A stretch of 48,934 bases of DNA from Gammaproteobacteria bacterium (lineage in GTDB: Bacteria; Pseudomonadota; Gammaproteobacteria; SG8-11): contig JAHECY010000020.1 of the NCBI GenBank assembly GCA_024641505.1, forward strand, positions 1 to 48,934. The letters run 5' to 3'. The notes below the pieces were generated by a model. It worked only from the letters and a program-made list of their open reading frames with translations, ran no database searches and was not told the DNA's origin. The translations under genes were made by a program, and so were the position numbers. Shown here piece by piece: positions 1 to 8,707 of this stretch (positions are counted from its first letter, which is position 1; each line of letters opens with the position of its first letter).

Positions 1-933
1 GATATGCGTCTGTTCCAGGCGCTTGATCTGACTACCGGAAACACCCAGCGACACCATCCGCTCCTTGGAAGCGGAAACCAATGATTCATTGCGCGTGATC
101 AGTGCCTGCAGGTATTCTTCCTGCGCATTCACCAGTTTCGGAGAATACAATTCGAACAACAATTGCCCCTTCTCCACCCGATCGCCCTCGGCCTTGACCG
201 CCATGCGTTCCAGCCACCCTTCCGTGCGCAGACTGACGTCACGTACCCGATTTTCGTCATAGGTCACATAACCCACGGTATCGATCTTTCGGTACAAGTT
301 GCGCTTTTTCACCACATCAGTACGCACGCCCAGCATATTGATGACATTGGAAGAGATGCTGACTACGTCAGCCTCGCCGCCCGCTTCCACCAATACCAGA
401 TCCATGCCGCAAATGGGACAGGTGCCGCCCGGATCTTTAGACTGTACGTCCGGATGCATCGGACACACATAAGTAGGATCGGCGTGTTTGAGCGCATGAC
501 CCAACGCGGATTCCTTGTCGGTTGCGCCGGTGCTGGCGGTCTTCACCAGAGCGCTACGGTCCGCAACATCACCACCAGCGGCTTTCGGGGCCGGGACCGG
601 AACTGCGGCGGCGGCCTCTTTGGGCTGAGGTTCGCCCTCCCCGCCGGCGGTATTATCGGCCATCGGTGCCTGAGTTGTGGCGGGTACTGGCTTGACGGCA
701 ACCTTGGGCGCCACTTTACCGACCACCATTTCCGGCAGCTGGCTCGGTCGTGACGCCTCGCCACCAAAATAGTAACGGGCACCCAGCGCCACCCCCACCA
801 GAACCAGCGCTATCACCACCTGTTTCTGCCATTTGGCAATGCCGCCAGCGGCGCCGCCAGCGGCGCCGTGCAGATCCTGATTCGCCACCCACATGCGGTA
901 GCGAATCCGGGAAAGCAGATCGAACTGGCTCAT
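1..933 (-). CDS. cusB: RND efflux periplasmic adaptor, CusB-like (partial)
   Basis: This is the N-terminal 311 residues of a membrane-fusion adaptor that bridges an inner-membrane RND pump and an outer-membrane channel. The reading frame is open to the left edge, so the C-terminus is outside the window. It starts at ATG 933 with AGGAGAG just upstream, and its start overlaps the stop of the upstream cusC-like gene as ATGA. Seen in order: a short cytoplasmic part, one membrane anchor (about residues 37-54), an Ala/Pro-rich linker, then a heavy-metal-binding domain with YVCPMHP and CPICGMDL motifs, then the start of the barrel/lipoyl region (VGYVTYDE, AEGDRVEKGQLLFELYSP). The HMBD plus adaptor layout is typical of CusB-type Cu(I)/Ag(I) systems. 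The pump gene cusA would be expected to the left. Substrate is inferred from the neighbours. Confidence 0.9.
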   Translation of the reverse strand, partial: MSQFDLLSRIRYRMWVANQDLHGAAGGAAGGIAKWQKQVVIALVLVGVALGARYYFGGEASRPSQLPEMVVGKVAPKVAVKPVPATTQAPMADNTAGGEGEPQPKEAAAAVPVPAPKAAGGDVADRSALVKTASTGATDKESALGHALKHADPTYVCPMHPDVQSKDPGGTCPICGMDLVLVEAGGEADVVSISSNVINMLGVRTDVVKKRNLYRKIDTVGYVTYDENRVRDVSLRTEGWLERMAVKAEGDRVEKGQLLFELYSPKLVNAQEEYLQALITRNESLVSASKERMVSLGVSGSQIKRLEQTHI

Positions 934-2201
934 GATTTTCTCTCTCCTGCAAGATACAACAACTCCACCTGTACCTGGGCATGTTCCACCAACAGGCCCA
1001 ACGCGGTCAATTTATTGGTAATTTCCATGAGGCGTGCGCGCATCAACGGCGTAAATTCACCAGTGCGACTCTGATACGCCTTCAACGCAGCCTCCGCATT
1101 TTGTCCCGACGCGGGCAATATTGTATCCCGATAGTACGTCAGCCGTTCCAGCAACCTGTCCATGGCGGCATATTGTCCGTCGAGCATGGCTTGCATGGAC
1201 AAGCGCGTATCTTCCACTTCGCTGCGCGCGGCACTGAATTCTTTTTCACTGGCCGCCAGCCATTGATCCTGGCGCTTGCTGGTGAAGAACGGCATATCGA
1301 TGACCACCATGGCGGACAGCATATCCGAGCGCGACGTACCATCGGGCTTGGGTTGGCGAAAACCATAGGTAACATCGACCATCCAGCCCATGTCATACCT
1401 TGCCCGAGCCACTTCGATCGCGGATTGCGCGGCGCTGGCCATCCAATCCTTCATGGTCAGCATCGGGTGTTGAGTCAAACCCAGGCTGATCTGGCCGCGC
1501 GCCGGCACCTCTGGCAAAGTCAGGGCATCCAGCGTCAGGCGGTCCACCGTGGCATCATTGCCCGCCCAACGCACCAATTGCGCCTGGGCCATTTCCAACA
1601 TGGAAGCCAACTCGATTTGCTTGTCTTTAAGCATATCCAGCTCCAGTTGCGCCCGAATCACATCCTGTTGATTGCCCTGCCCGGCACGATACTGAAACTG
1701 GGTGATCGCCAGCATATCCTCGAACACTTTCTGGCCCAGCTGCACGATATTTATTGCATGATAAGCCTGATACACCTTAAGCCAGGCTTTACGCAATTCG
1801 CGTATCGTATCCAACCGGCGATTCTGCGCCTGTGCTTCACGGGCCTGCCCCATGTGCGCCATACGCCCGCCCATATGCTGCAGCACATCGCCGGAGGGAA
1901 ACAGTTGCTGAATACCGATGACCTCCTGGGTCATGTCGGTTGTCGCCAGGTCGAAATCGTCCACCGGAACGTTCACCAAACCGAACTTCATTTTCGGATC
2001 GGGTCGTTGCTGGACCGCGAGCGCCTGCGCTTCCATGGCCGCCGCTTCATCCAGGTACTTACCGATCATGGGATCCCGACGCAACGCCTGATCTTCCAAC
2101 TGGCGCAGACTCACGCCCTCGTCCGCCGCCCACAAGGCCGCGCCCGGCACGCCACACAGCAGCGCCAAGAGCATCATGCTCATTAATTTATTCTTGTGCA
2201 T
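930..2201 (-). CDS. cusC: TolC/CusC-like outer-membrane efflux protein
   Basis: This is an outer-membrane factor of the TolC family that would form the exit duct of the tripartite pump. The start was set at ATG 2201, giving a signal peptide (MHKNKLMSMMLLALLCGVPGAALWA) and about 423 residues; the frame is open further upstream but that part does not look like protein. The body is alpha-helical with long Gln/Ala-rich stretches, as expected for the two repeated coiled-coil units. Its stop overlaps the start of the adaptor gene by 4 bp, so translation is probably coupled. Gene order (chaperone, outer-membrane protein, channel, adaptor) supports a copper/silver role. The ribosome-binding site is weak. 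Confidence 0.85.
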   Translation of the reverse strand: MHKNKLMSMMLLALLCGVPGAALWAADEGVSLRQLEDQALRRDPMIGKYLDEAAAMEAQALAVQQRPDPKMKFGLVNVPVDDFDLATTDMTQEVIGIQQLFPSGDVLQHMGGRMAHMGQAREAQAQNRRLDTIRELRKAWLKVYQAYHAINIVQLGQKVFEDMLAITQFQYRAGQGNQQDVIRAQLELDMLKDKQIELASMLEMAQAQLVRWAGNDATVDRLTLDALTLPEVPARGQISLGLTQHPMLTMKDWMASAAQSAIEVARARYDMGWMVDVTYGFRQPKPDGTSRSDMLSAMVVIDMPFFTSKRQDQWLAASEKEFSAARSEVEDTRLSMQAMLDGQYAAMDRLLERLTYYRDTILPASGQNAEAALKAYQSRTGEFTPLMRARLMEITNKLTALGLLVEHAQVQVELLYLAGERKS

Positions 2202-2298
2202 ACCCAACCCATACCCTGAAAACACAACGCCAGGTGTACCCCACACCTGGCGGCGTACCACATCGCGGCCCTGCCTGCGATGTCACCTATTCACACTA

Positions 2299-3507
2299 TT
2301 ACATCATCATATAATGGTAACCCAGACTGAACACCCGGTCGGTGCTCATCTGCAAGCCATCCAGATCCTGCAACACCGGTATCCCAATTTCCACGCTCAG
2401 CCCGTGCCCTTTGCCCAAATCAGCGTTAATTCCGATCAGAAAATCGAGGCGGGTGCCACCGTAGTTGTTCGGATCATTGGTCGGGGAACTGCCCATGGTC
2501 ATGCCACCAATCATGGCCATCTGCGGATCGATGTTCGGATCCTGGCCGTTAATGGCTTGCCAATCGACATAGGCCAAGCGCCCGGTACCGGTAATTACGG
2601 AGTTCACCACCAAGCTGCCGTTGAAATTAAGACGAAACCGGTCACCCAGGGCGTACTCGTTAGCATTTTCTCCCAACCGATAGACAATTTCCGCGTCGAT
2701 ACCCCAACCCAAACGGTCCATGCGGTCTTTGTAGGCTACGGACGGCGCCAGATCGAAGGTACCGGAACCCAATTGCATGGCATAGGGCAACCTCGCTGGC
2801 ACCACTTTACAGCCCGTGCCATCCATCATGTCCATGTTCATGGAACCGCGTTCATCGATACTGCCGGTGGGCACGCTGAGATTGGCGTTAAAGGTAAACT
2901 TGGATGTTGCCTGGTACATCACTCCCAATACCGTATCTCCAAGACCGCTGGACTCCATCGGAGAGTTCGCACAACCACTGGCCTCCGCCATTTTCATGGA
3001 ATTGGCCACATAGTTGCCCATGGCCATGAACATCAGCCTGTCAGTAATGCCGTACATGGCCATCAGCATGTGCATGTCCATGGTCATGCTGGTGGGTACC
3101 ATCATATAGCCGCCGTTATCGCCCCAGGTCAGCGCCTCATCCGTGCTCAGCGCTTTGCTGCCGCTTTGCATGCCGTCCATGCTCATATTCATATAGCGGT
3201 ATTCCAGCATCCAGCCGCCCGCGCCATGACCGTGGTGCATGGCGCCACTCATGTCGTGACCGCCGTGCGCGGACATATCATGACCGCTGTGTTGCGACAT
3301 ATCGTGGCCTTCGTGCGTGACGCCGTCGTCGCCCATCGGCATGGAATGTCCGCTGTGTTCCGACATGTCATGGCCGCTGTGTTGCTCGGCGCTATCTTCC
3401 ATCGGCATGGCGTGTCCACTATGTTCTGACATGTCCTCCGCTGCCGCCGGTAACGCTCCAATGGCCAGCAGCGCGAATACGATTTTTACTAAAATTCCGT
3501 CGTTCAA
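2299..3507 (-). CDS. Met/His-rich outer-membrane beta-barrel protein of the Cus locus
   Basis: The 402-residue product has a signal peptide (about residues 1-23), then an 80-residue region built from EHSGHDMS/GHSMPM-like units, and a C-terminal part with the features of the outer-membrane 'phenol MetA degradation'/transporter family: alternating strands, a GDTVLGVMY segment and an aromatic-rich C-terminus (SLGYHYMMM). The His/Met repeats and scattered MDM motifs are typical of Cu(I)/Cu(II)-binding sites. The start appears to be TTG at 3507, with GGAGAG 9 bases upstream; no ATG or GTG upstream of the signal peptide was found. It lies in the Cus operon between the chaperone and the channel gene. 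A role in periplasmic or outer-membrane copper binding is inferred. Confidence 0.75.
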   Translation of the reverse strand: MNDGILVKIVFALLAIGALPAAAEDMSEHSGHAMPMEDSAEQHSGHDMSEHSGHSMPMGDDGVTHEGHDMSQHSGHDMSAHGGHDMSGAMHHGHGAGGWMLEYRYMNMSMDGMQSGSKALSTDEALTWGDNGGYMMVPTSMTMDMHMLMAMYGITDRLMFMAMGNYVANSMKMAEASGCANSPMESSGLGDTVLGVMYQATSKFTFNANLSVPTGSIDERGSMNMDMMDGTGCKVVPARLPYAMQLGSGTFDLAPSVAYKDRMDRLGWGIDAEIVYRLGENANEYALGDRFRLNFNGSLVVNSVITGTGRLAYVDWQAINGQDPNIDPQMAMIGGMTMGSSPTNDPNNYGGTRLDFLIGINADLGKGHGLSVEIGIPVLQDLDGLQMSTDRVFSLGYHYMMM

Positions 3508-3594
3508 CGTTTAACTCTCCGCTATCGTTGGCATCAGTACAGCCGATCAAATCCATCCGCATGTGGCTGCCGGCATCGCCAGCGCCGATTCGAC

Positions 3595-3694
3595 AACAGG
3601 ATCCTCGGTATCACCGATCCTGTTATCGTCAACTACCGGAGGGTGGATCTGGCTTGAACACCCGGGACCGCGCCCGCTACCGGGCGCCGGTCCC
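3595..3694 (-). other. Two stem-loops in the cusF / outer-membrane protein gap
   Basis: The gap holds two inverted repeats. The first met by transcription (3664-3694) is a 13-bp GC-rich hairpin, GGGACCG-CGCCCG / CGGGCG-C-CGGTCCC, with loop CTAC and a single bulged C. The second (3595-3603 with 3616-3624) pairs AACAGGATC with GATCCTGTT. Neither is followed by a T-run on the minus strand, so they are not classic terminators. They could act as RNA-stabilising or attenuating structures that raise chaperone transcript over the distal genes. Confidence 0.5.
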
Positions 3695-3719
3695 AGATCG
3701 ACTGAAGTAACGCTTGAAT

Positions 3720-4055
3720 CTAATGAGTATGACTATGACCATCTGCGGCTTTGGCGGTGCTGGCACCGGTAACTTCCAAATCGGTGATCACCAACCCGCC
3801 TTTGTCATCCTTTGCCAGCGTAAAATCGATGGTGCTGCCGGCGTTCACGTCATCCAGCATGGCGGGATCGGCCACTTTAAAATCCATGGTCATGCCTTCC
3901 ATGTTCATGGATTTAATAGGACCGTGACTGATATTCAATTTACCTTCGGCGGTCTTTACCGCGTTTACAGTACCGGAAGCGCTGTGCTCACCCGCGGCAA
4001 ACACCGCGCCGGAAATCATTGTAACAACCATCAACATCAAGATTTTCTTCAACAT
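3720..4055 (-). CDS. cusF: CusF-like periplasmic copper/silver chaperone
   Basis: The 111-residue protein has a signal peptide (MLKKILMLMVVTMISGAVFA) and a CusF fold: a short beta-barrel with the metal site in NISHGPIKSMNMEGMTMDF. By alignment to E. coli CusF from memory (H36, W44, M47, M49), the ligands are H44, M55 and M57. The tryptophan that caps the metal is replaced by methionine (M52). The C-terminus carries an extra DGHSHTH tail that could bind metal. It is the first gene of the efflux operon and would hand Cu(I)/Ag(I) to the CusB-like adaptor. The CusF family assignment is firm; the metal geometry is inferred. Confidence 0.88.
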   Translation of the reverse strand: MLKKILMLMVVTMISGAVFAAGEHSASGTVNAVKTAEGKLNISHGPIKSMNMEGMTMDFKVADPAMLDDVNAGSTIDFTLAKDDKGGLVITDLEVTGASTAKAADGHSHTH

Positions 4056-4365
4056 TGGCTTGAATCCCCCATTTACCCTTTTGAATTATAAGAAATTTCT
4101 ACCTACGCACTATTCTCAAAGTACAGCAGGAGACAAAGTAACGCATTGGCCCCTGTTCTTGTCAAGGCGCAACTCTACTGGATTTTAGCTAATGATTAAT
4201 TACCAGATGCTTAATAAATGACCACCCGCCTCCTGCGTCGCAGGATTTTAACATAAGCCATAGACTGCCGACCTTTCAGCACAATAAGCAAATGATATAA
4301 AGTCAGGGAGCTTTATCTGGTTACGACTATTGAAGATGGGGCGGACCGACCATACCCCATGGCGA
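4056..4365. promoter_or_regulatory. Intergenic region upstream of the Cus operon
   Basis: This 310-bp, AT-rich stretch has no convincing ORF. On the minus strand a TATAAT box (4090-4085) lies about 30 bases before the cusF start, with no good -35 at normal spacing, which suggests an activator-dependent promoter. A short inverted repeat (TCCTG CGTCG CAGGA, 4231-4245) is followed by TTTT on the plus strand. No E. coli-type CusR box was recognised. Confidence 0.35.
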
Positions 4366-6411
4366 TCAAGAATTCAGATTCCGGTCCGGAAGATGCGAAC
4401 GCATTACTGCCAGCAATGTCGCGGCATCAAAGGGTTTAGTAAGATAGGCCGCGCAACCGGATGCCAAAGCGGCGTCGATATCATCTTTCATGGCATTTGC
4501 GCTAACCGCCACGACTGGACACATATGATCCGCGGCGGCCCGCAACTTGCGTAAAAAGTCCAGACCATGGATGTCCGGCAGATTGATGTCAAGGAGAATC
4601 AGATCCGGTCTGCGATCCAGCGCCGCCCGCAAGCCGTCAGCACCGTTACTGGCGGTAATCAACTTGAACCGGGACTGACGCTCCAGTATTTGTTCGACCA
4701 GGCGCCGGTTCGGGACATTATCTTCCACATAGAGAATCAGTGCCTGATCCTCGGTGGCGTACGCGCGCTCGTCCCAGGTACTCGGTAACGTCAGCGACGC
4801 CGGCAACGTCAACGAGGCGTCCTCGGTACTCACCGGCAACTCCAGCCAGAAGGTGGATCCCTGTCCGATCTCGCTAATCAAACCCAGCTCGCCACCCATT
4901 CGAGTGACTAACTGGTAAGCGATCGCCAGACCAATGCCCATACCGTCGGAATTATAGTCGGTATTCACCACTTCGAAGGCATTAAAAATACGTTCCTGAT
5001 CCTTAATGGATATTCCAATCCCGGTGTCCCGTACATTCACGCGCGCCAGACGACCATCCTCAAGGGCATAGTCGATGGTAACGCGGCCACCTTCAATATT
5101 GTACTTAACCGCATTACTGAGCAAGTTCAGAAACACCTGCTTCAAACGGGTCGTATCCGCATGCAACATCACCGGTTCGGGAAACTCTGGCAACTCGACA
5201 GTCACATCCCTGCTCCGCGCCAATGCCGCCACCATGGTGGCGCAGGACACTATCACCTCCTGCAACGAGACCGCGCCCAAATGAATATCGAACCTGCCGG
5301 ATTCGATTTTGGTAAGATCCAGAACATCATTGATCAGGTCCAGCAGGTGCCCGCCGGCCTTTATTATCTCCTGCACAAACTCTTGCTGCCCCGCCGCCAG
5401 GGGAGGGTGTTCGTCAACCCCCAACAACTGGGCAAATCCAAGTATTGCGTTCATTGGCGTGCGTAGTTCGTGGCTCATGCGCGACAAGAACAGGCTCTTG
5501 GCCTTACTGGCGTACTCCGCCCGATCCATGGCCAATTCCAGATCCCGGGTACGTTCGCGCACACGTCGCTCCAACATCTCATTCGCGGCGCGAATATCCC
5601 GTTCTGCTTTCTTCAACGCGGTGATATCCCGCGCCTCCATTACGATATATTCGATGAGCCCGCTCTCATTGCGGATTGGCTTGAGGGAACAATCGAATGC
5701 CACGATTTCCTGCCATTGCCCAGGCGCCTCAATTTCCAACCGCGTAAACACGCCATTCCGTGCGCGAAAAAACGCTTCACGCAACTGCTCGCCGCCATGC
5801 TGATTGCGTGCGAAAACCGGCAGTGCCGTCAGCTCCCGTCCAACAAAACTGGCCTTGTCTCCTCCGAGGAATTCCTCGGCTACCCGATTCACGTCGATGA
5901 TCGCGCCTTGGGCATCGGTGATTATCAACAACTGGAAAGTCTGTTGGAAAACAGCCTGAAAACGGCGCTCCGCGGCCCGCTTTTCGTCCATTAGCAGTTT
6001 ACGCCCTTTCAATTCCCGGAGCGTCACCAAGAGTTTTCCGGGGTCTATGGGCTTCAGCAGATAGTCATCCGCGCCAAAACGTACCGCGGTCATGGCATAC
6101 TCGGAATCCCGGAATGCAGTCATCATGATGCAGATAATGCCAGGAATTTCATGTTTTAATTTTGGCACCAGGTCCAGACCGTTGCTGCGACCAAGCTTGA
6201 TATCCAGCAGCGCCATATCCGGCTGAAACTCCACAGCCAGGCGTTCACCATCAACAGCGTTATTGGCGACCATGACCTTGATGGAAGGGTCCTCGACTTC
6301 CAGAACGTCACGCAGGGAATCACCGATATCCACATCATCGTCGACGATGAGCACTCGAAACGCAACTTCCTGGCCCGCTCCCGACGACGTTGAGTTTATG
6401 GGTAAACTCAT
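4366..6411 (-). CDS. Hybrid histidine kinase (REC-PAS-HisKA-HATPase-REC)
   Basis: The 681-residue cytoplasmic kinase has no membrane segment. Domains in order: a receiver (residues 18-138; acidic D25/D26, phospho-acceptor D70, T98, K120), a PAS domain (about 145-262), a short coiled coil, HisKA (H314 in [12 protein letters not shown]), HATPase_c (N433; DTGIGIS; GMGIGLAIA) and a C-terminal receiver (D608 in LLDINLPD). A receiver at the N-terminus means the kinase is probably controlled by phosphorylation or by a partner. Its start overlaps the stop of the upstream regulator gene by 4 bp (ATGA), so the two products are likely made together. No DNA-binding output is present, so the target is unknown. 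Confidence 0.9.
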   Translation of the reverse strand: MSLPINSTSSGAGQEVAFRVLIVDDDVDIGDSLRDVLEVEDPSIKVMVANNAVDGERLAVEFQPDMALLDIKLGRSNGLDLVPKLKHEIPGIICIMMTAFRDSEYAMTAVRFGADDYLLKPIDPGKLLVTLRELKGRKLLMDEKRAAERRFQAVFQQTFQLLIITDAQGAIIDVNRVAEEFLGGDKASFVGRELTALPVFARNQHGGEQLREAFFRARNGVFTRLEIEAPGQWQEIVAFDCSLKPIRNESGLIEYIVMEARDITALKKAERDIRAANEMLERRVRERTRDLELAMDRAEYASKAKSLFLSRMSHELRTPMNAILGFAQLLGVDEHPPLAAGQQEFVQEIIKAGGHLLDLINDVLDLTKIESGRFDIHLGAVSLQEVIVSCATMVAALARSRDVTVELPEFPEPVMLHADTTRLKQVFLNLLSNAVKYNIEGGRVTIDYALEDGRLARVNVRDTGIGISIKDQERIFNAFEVVNTDYNSDGMGIGLAIAYQLVTRMGGELGLISEIGQGSTFWLELPVSTEDASLTLPASLTLPSTWDERAYATEDQALILYVEDNVPNRRLVEQILERQSRFKLITASNGADGLRAALDRRPDLILLDINLPDIHGLDFLRKLRAAADHMCPVVAVSANAMKDDIDAALASGCAAYLTKPFDAATLLAVMRSHLPDRNLNS

Positions 6412-7160
6412 TGCGACACGTCTCTGCCGGCATCGCGACCCGGAGCGCGGAGCGCCAGGAATGCATGCACGTCTTCGAGAAATTTCTGGGGATCAAATGG
6501 TTTGAAGATACAACCAGTATTCTCTTGCTGTAACATGGCGTTCTGCGAAATCATCGCCGGTTTATCGAGAAACAACAGCACCGGCTTGAAAATATTTTGG
6601 TCGCGCAAGTACGTCACCATGGCAAACAAGTCCATGATCGTTGTACTCAGGCAGAGCACGATAATGTCAGCGTCGCCGGCGACGGCAGCATCCGCAATCG
6701 CTTGAAAACTCCTGAACAGAACAATTTTTCTCTGGCCGGCAGCACGCGCCATGAGGTGCTCAAGGTAGCGAATATCTCTAAACAACACCGTGTCCAGCTC
6801 GGTCAGCTCATCCAGCTCATCCAGCTCGGACAGTGCCGCATCCCCATCAAAGACGCTGTCGACCATCACTAAAGGTTTCCCATTGACGTCGTGCAATATC
6901 TGCTCCAGACGAAATCCGGTCATCGGAACGATTACAGTTGCGGGTAAATTCGCTTTTATCTCATAGTACATCCCAAGGCCATTACCGTCGGGTAAACGTA
7001 TGTCCAGGAACACTAAATCGTACTCCCCCTTTTGAAACGCGGATTTTGCCTCTGCCAGATCATAAGCCTTGACGACCTGAATATTCATATCCTCCATCAA
7101 GAAGGCCAGACAATCAATCAAATCCCGATTATCGTCAATGAGTAACACGCGATGAGTCAT
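6408..7160 (-). CDS. Response regulator with one intact and one degenerate receiver
   Basis: ATG 7160 was chosen because it gives MTHRVLLIDDN and has AGGA 5 bases upstream; 250 residues. The N-terminal receiver has the acidic pair at D9/D10, phospho-acceptor D53 in VFLDIRLPDGNG and the PMTGF switch threonine, but its last strand is unusual. An acidic run (SELDELDELTELD) links it to a second receiver-like domain, recognisable from KPVLLFLDKP and CIFKPFDPQKFLEDV, where the phospho-acceptor position (IIVLCLSTT) has no aspartate. It probably works with the overlapping downstream hybrid kinase as an adaptor or modulator; it has no output domain. Confidence 0.8.
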   Translation of the reverse strand: MTHRVLLIDDNRDLIDCLAFLMEDMNIQVVKAYDLAEAKSAFQKGEYDLVFLDIRLPDGNGLGMYYEIKANLPATVIVPMTGFRLEQILHDVNGKPLVMVDSVFDGDAALSELDELDELTELDTVLFRDIRYLEHLMARAAGQRKIVLFRSFQAIADAAVAGDADIIVLCLSTTIMDLFAMVTYLRDQNIFKPVLLFLDKPAMISQNAMLQQENTGCIFKPFDPQKFLEDVHAFLALRAPGRDAGRDVSQ

Positions 7161-7293
7161 AAGCTTCCTAACAATCGGCATAATAACGATACTTCAGTTA
7201 TCGCTATATTGCCCATAAACACCAAGCGATTTACTGTAATAGATTGTTAACGGCACCCCATTCGTAACATTTACCTTGATCAGCGGCTGTCGA

Positions 7294-8577
7294 TCACTCA
7301 TGTTGCATGACAATCTTTAGGCATCCGGGCTGACGGGCCTGCGCAAACGCCTCAGGCAGTCGGTCAATCGACATGACCTCGCGAAGTACCCGTGTTTGCA
7401 ATAACTCCACTAACTTCGGATGATTACCCATAAGATTGAGCACATCTGCGAAACTCCCGCACCGCGATCCCTGGACCGACAAGCCGCGCCCTAAGCCTGC
7501 CGCCAGCACCGAACCTGAACCCGGATTGATAACGCGCAATTCACCGCCGGGGCATAGCCGGGTTTCCTCAAGGCCGACGCTGGAGGCCAGAAATTGGTCG
7601 ACGGCCGCAAGATCGGGAAAATCGATGGCCGCCGGTGCCAGCTGGTCTGCAGCGCCTGGAGCATCCAGGACGACCACCGCATTGCTGGATTCGCGGCCCG
7701 CCAGCCGATACTCGTTGATCACCAGGTTTGTCAAGTGCCGCATCCCGGTCACCGCCTGCCCCCCCGTCGATTTCAGGTGCACACAACGACGGGCAAGCAC
7801 CAGCGCCTGTTCAAATCCTGCGCTGGAACCACTGGTGTCATAAACGATATCGAAGATCTCCCGGGCATTGTCCGGTACCTGCTCGGCAAGGTGATCCGCG
7901 CCTAAATCTCGCAACAGGGACCCGTGGTGATTGCGGCGCACCACAGCGGTGATTGAAAAATCGAAGCCGCCATTGGCGCGCGTCGCCGCCAGTGCGGCAA
8001 TCAACAGAGCTCCCAGACGCCCGCAGCCCAACACCGCCACCCGATCACCGGCACCGGGCGGTGTCATTACTACTGCCTGATGGGCCGCCGCCAATGGTTC
8101 GATCAATACACCGCCCACAGGGGTCCACGGTGGCGGCAATTCATGGACCGCCCTTACGGGCGCCAATAGCCAGGGTGCAAAGCCCCCGGGAAGACGGTCA
8201 ATACCCAAGGTCAAGCGCTGTGGACAATGATTGGGGTGACCGTGAGAACAATACCAACAGGCGCCTGTGTCCTGCTCTCGGTGCCAGTGCGAAGCGTTGA
8301 TTTCGACGACGCAGTATCGGCCCTGAAACAATCCCACCACTTCGTGACCCGTAATTTGAGGCAACGGAAACGGCAGCTGGTGACGATTGAGATCCGTGGC
8401 GCAAATGCCGCAATAACGGCTCTCGAGCGCCACATATCCAGACCCCAATTGCAGATAAGGAATGCCATCGCGCTGTATCTCCCAACCTTGCTCCCGGCTG
8501 CCCTGATAACGGTAGCGTACGCGGCGTAATTGTCCGTCGGGAAAATATTCCCACGCGGTAAAAGCGTGCTTGTTCAT
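7294..8577 (-). CDS. MDR-family zinc-dependent alcohol dehydrogenase-like protein
   Basis: ATG 8577 gives 427 residues. The protein shows catalytic zinc ligands (C56 in CGICATD, H78-E79 in GHEVVG), a structural-zinc loop (CWYCSHGHPNHC) and a Rossmann GCGRLG motif (184-189). In the structural loop only three of the four usual cysteines are present: the first is a threonine (T105), leaving C107, C110 and C118. About 50 residues precede the usual start of the family and contain tandem Tyr/Arg-rich strands. It would oxidise an alcohol or reduce an aldehyde with NAD(P); the substrate is not deducible. It is flanked by signalling genes and cpdA and shares no obvious pathway with them. The downstream boundary is a 112-bp gap. 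Confidence 0.75.
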   Translation of the reverse strand: MNKHAFTAWEYFPDGQLRRVRYRYQGSREQGWEIQRDGIPYLQLGSGYVALESRYCGICATDLNRHQLPFPLPQITGHEVVGLFQGRYCVVEINASHWHREQDTGACWYCSHGHPNHCPQRLTLGIDRLPGGFAPWLLAPVRAVHELPPPWTPVGGVLIEPLAAAHQAVVMTPPGAGDRVAVLGCGRLGALLIAALAATRANGGFDFSITAVVRRNHHGSLLRDLGADHLAEQVPDNAREIFDIVYDTSGSSAGFEQALVLARRCVHLKSTGGQAVTGMRHLTNLVINEYRLAGRESSNAVVVLDAPGAADQLAPAAIDFPDLAAVDQFLASSVGLEETRLCPGGELRVINPGSGSVLAAGLGRGLSVQGSRCGSFADVLNLMGNHPKLVELLQTRVLREVMSIDRLPEAFAQARQPGCLKIVMQHE

Positions 8578-8707
8578 AATTCCCATCCACGTAACTTGCC
8601 CGGCAACGAACCTTCCGCACACCCGCGGCACAAACATTTGTCGGCAACCTCGCCCCCCGACATCGTGCGCCAATCAGACGCGGGCTGAGGCTGGCCGATG
8701 GTAAAGC

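Noticed and set aside
981-2186. Long plus-strand frame (401 codons) opposite the cusC-like gene
   Set aside because: It is antisense to a clear TolC-family protein and reads as low-quality His/Gln/Arg-rich sequence.
2176-3429. Plus-strand frame of 417 codons opposite the Met/His-rich protein gene
   Set aside because: It is the mirror of the repeat-rich coding strand; its His-rich composition comes from the repeated ATG/CAT codons.
3240-3440. Repeated units in the Met/His-rich protein gene as a possible CRISPR array
   Set aside because: The repeats are in-frame, degenerate and coding, with no constant repeat/spacer lengths.
4231-4245. Small stem followed by TTTT as a terminator
   Set aside because: The stem is only 5 bp with a 5-base loop and no plus-strand gene ends just before it.
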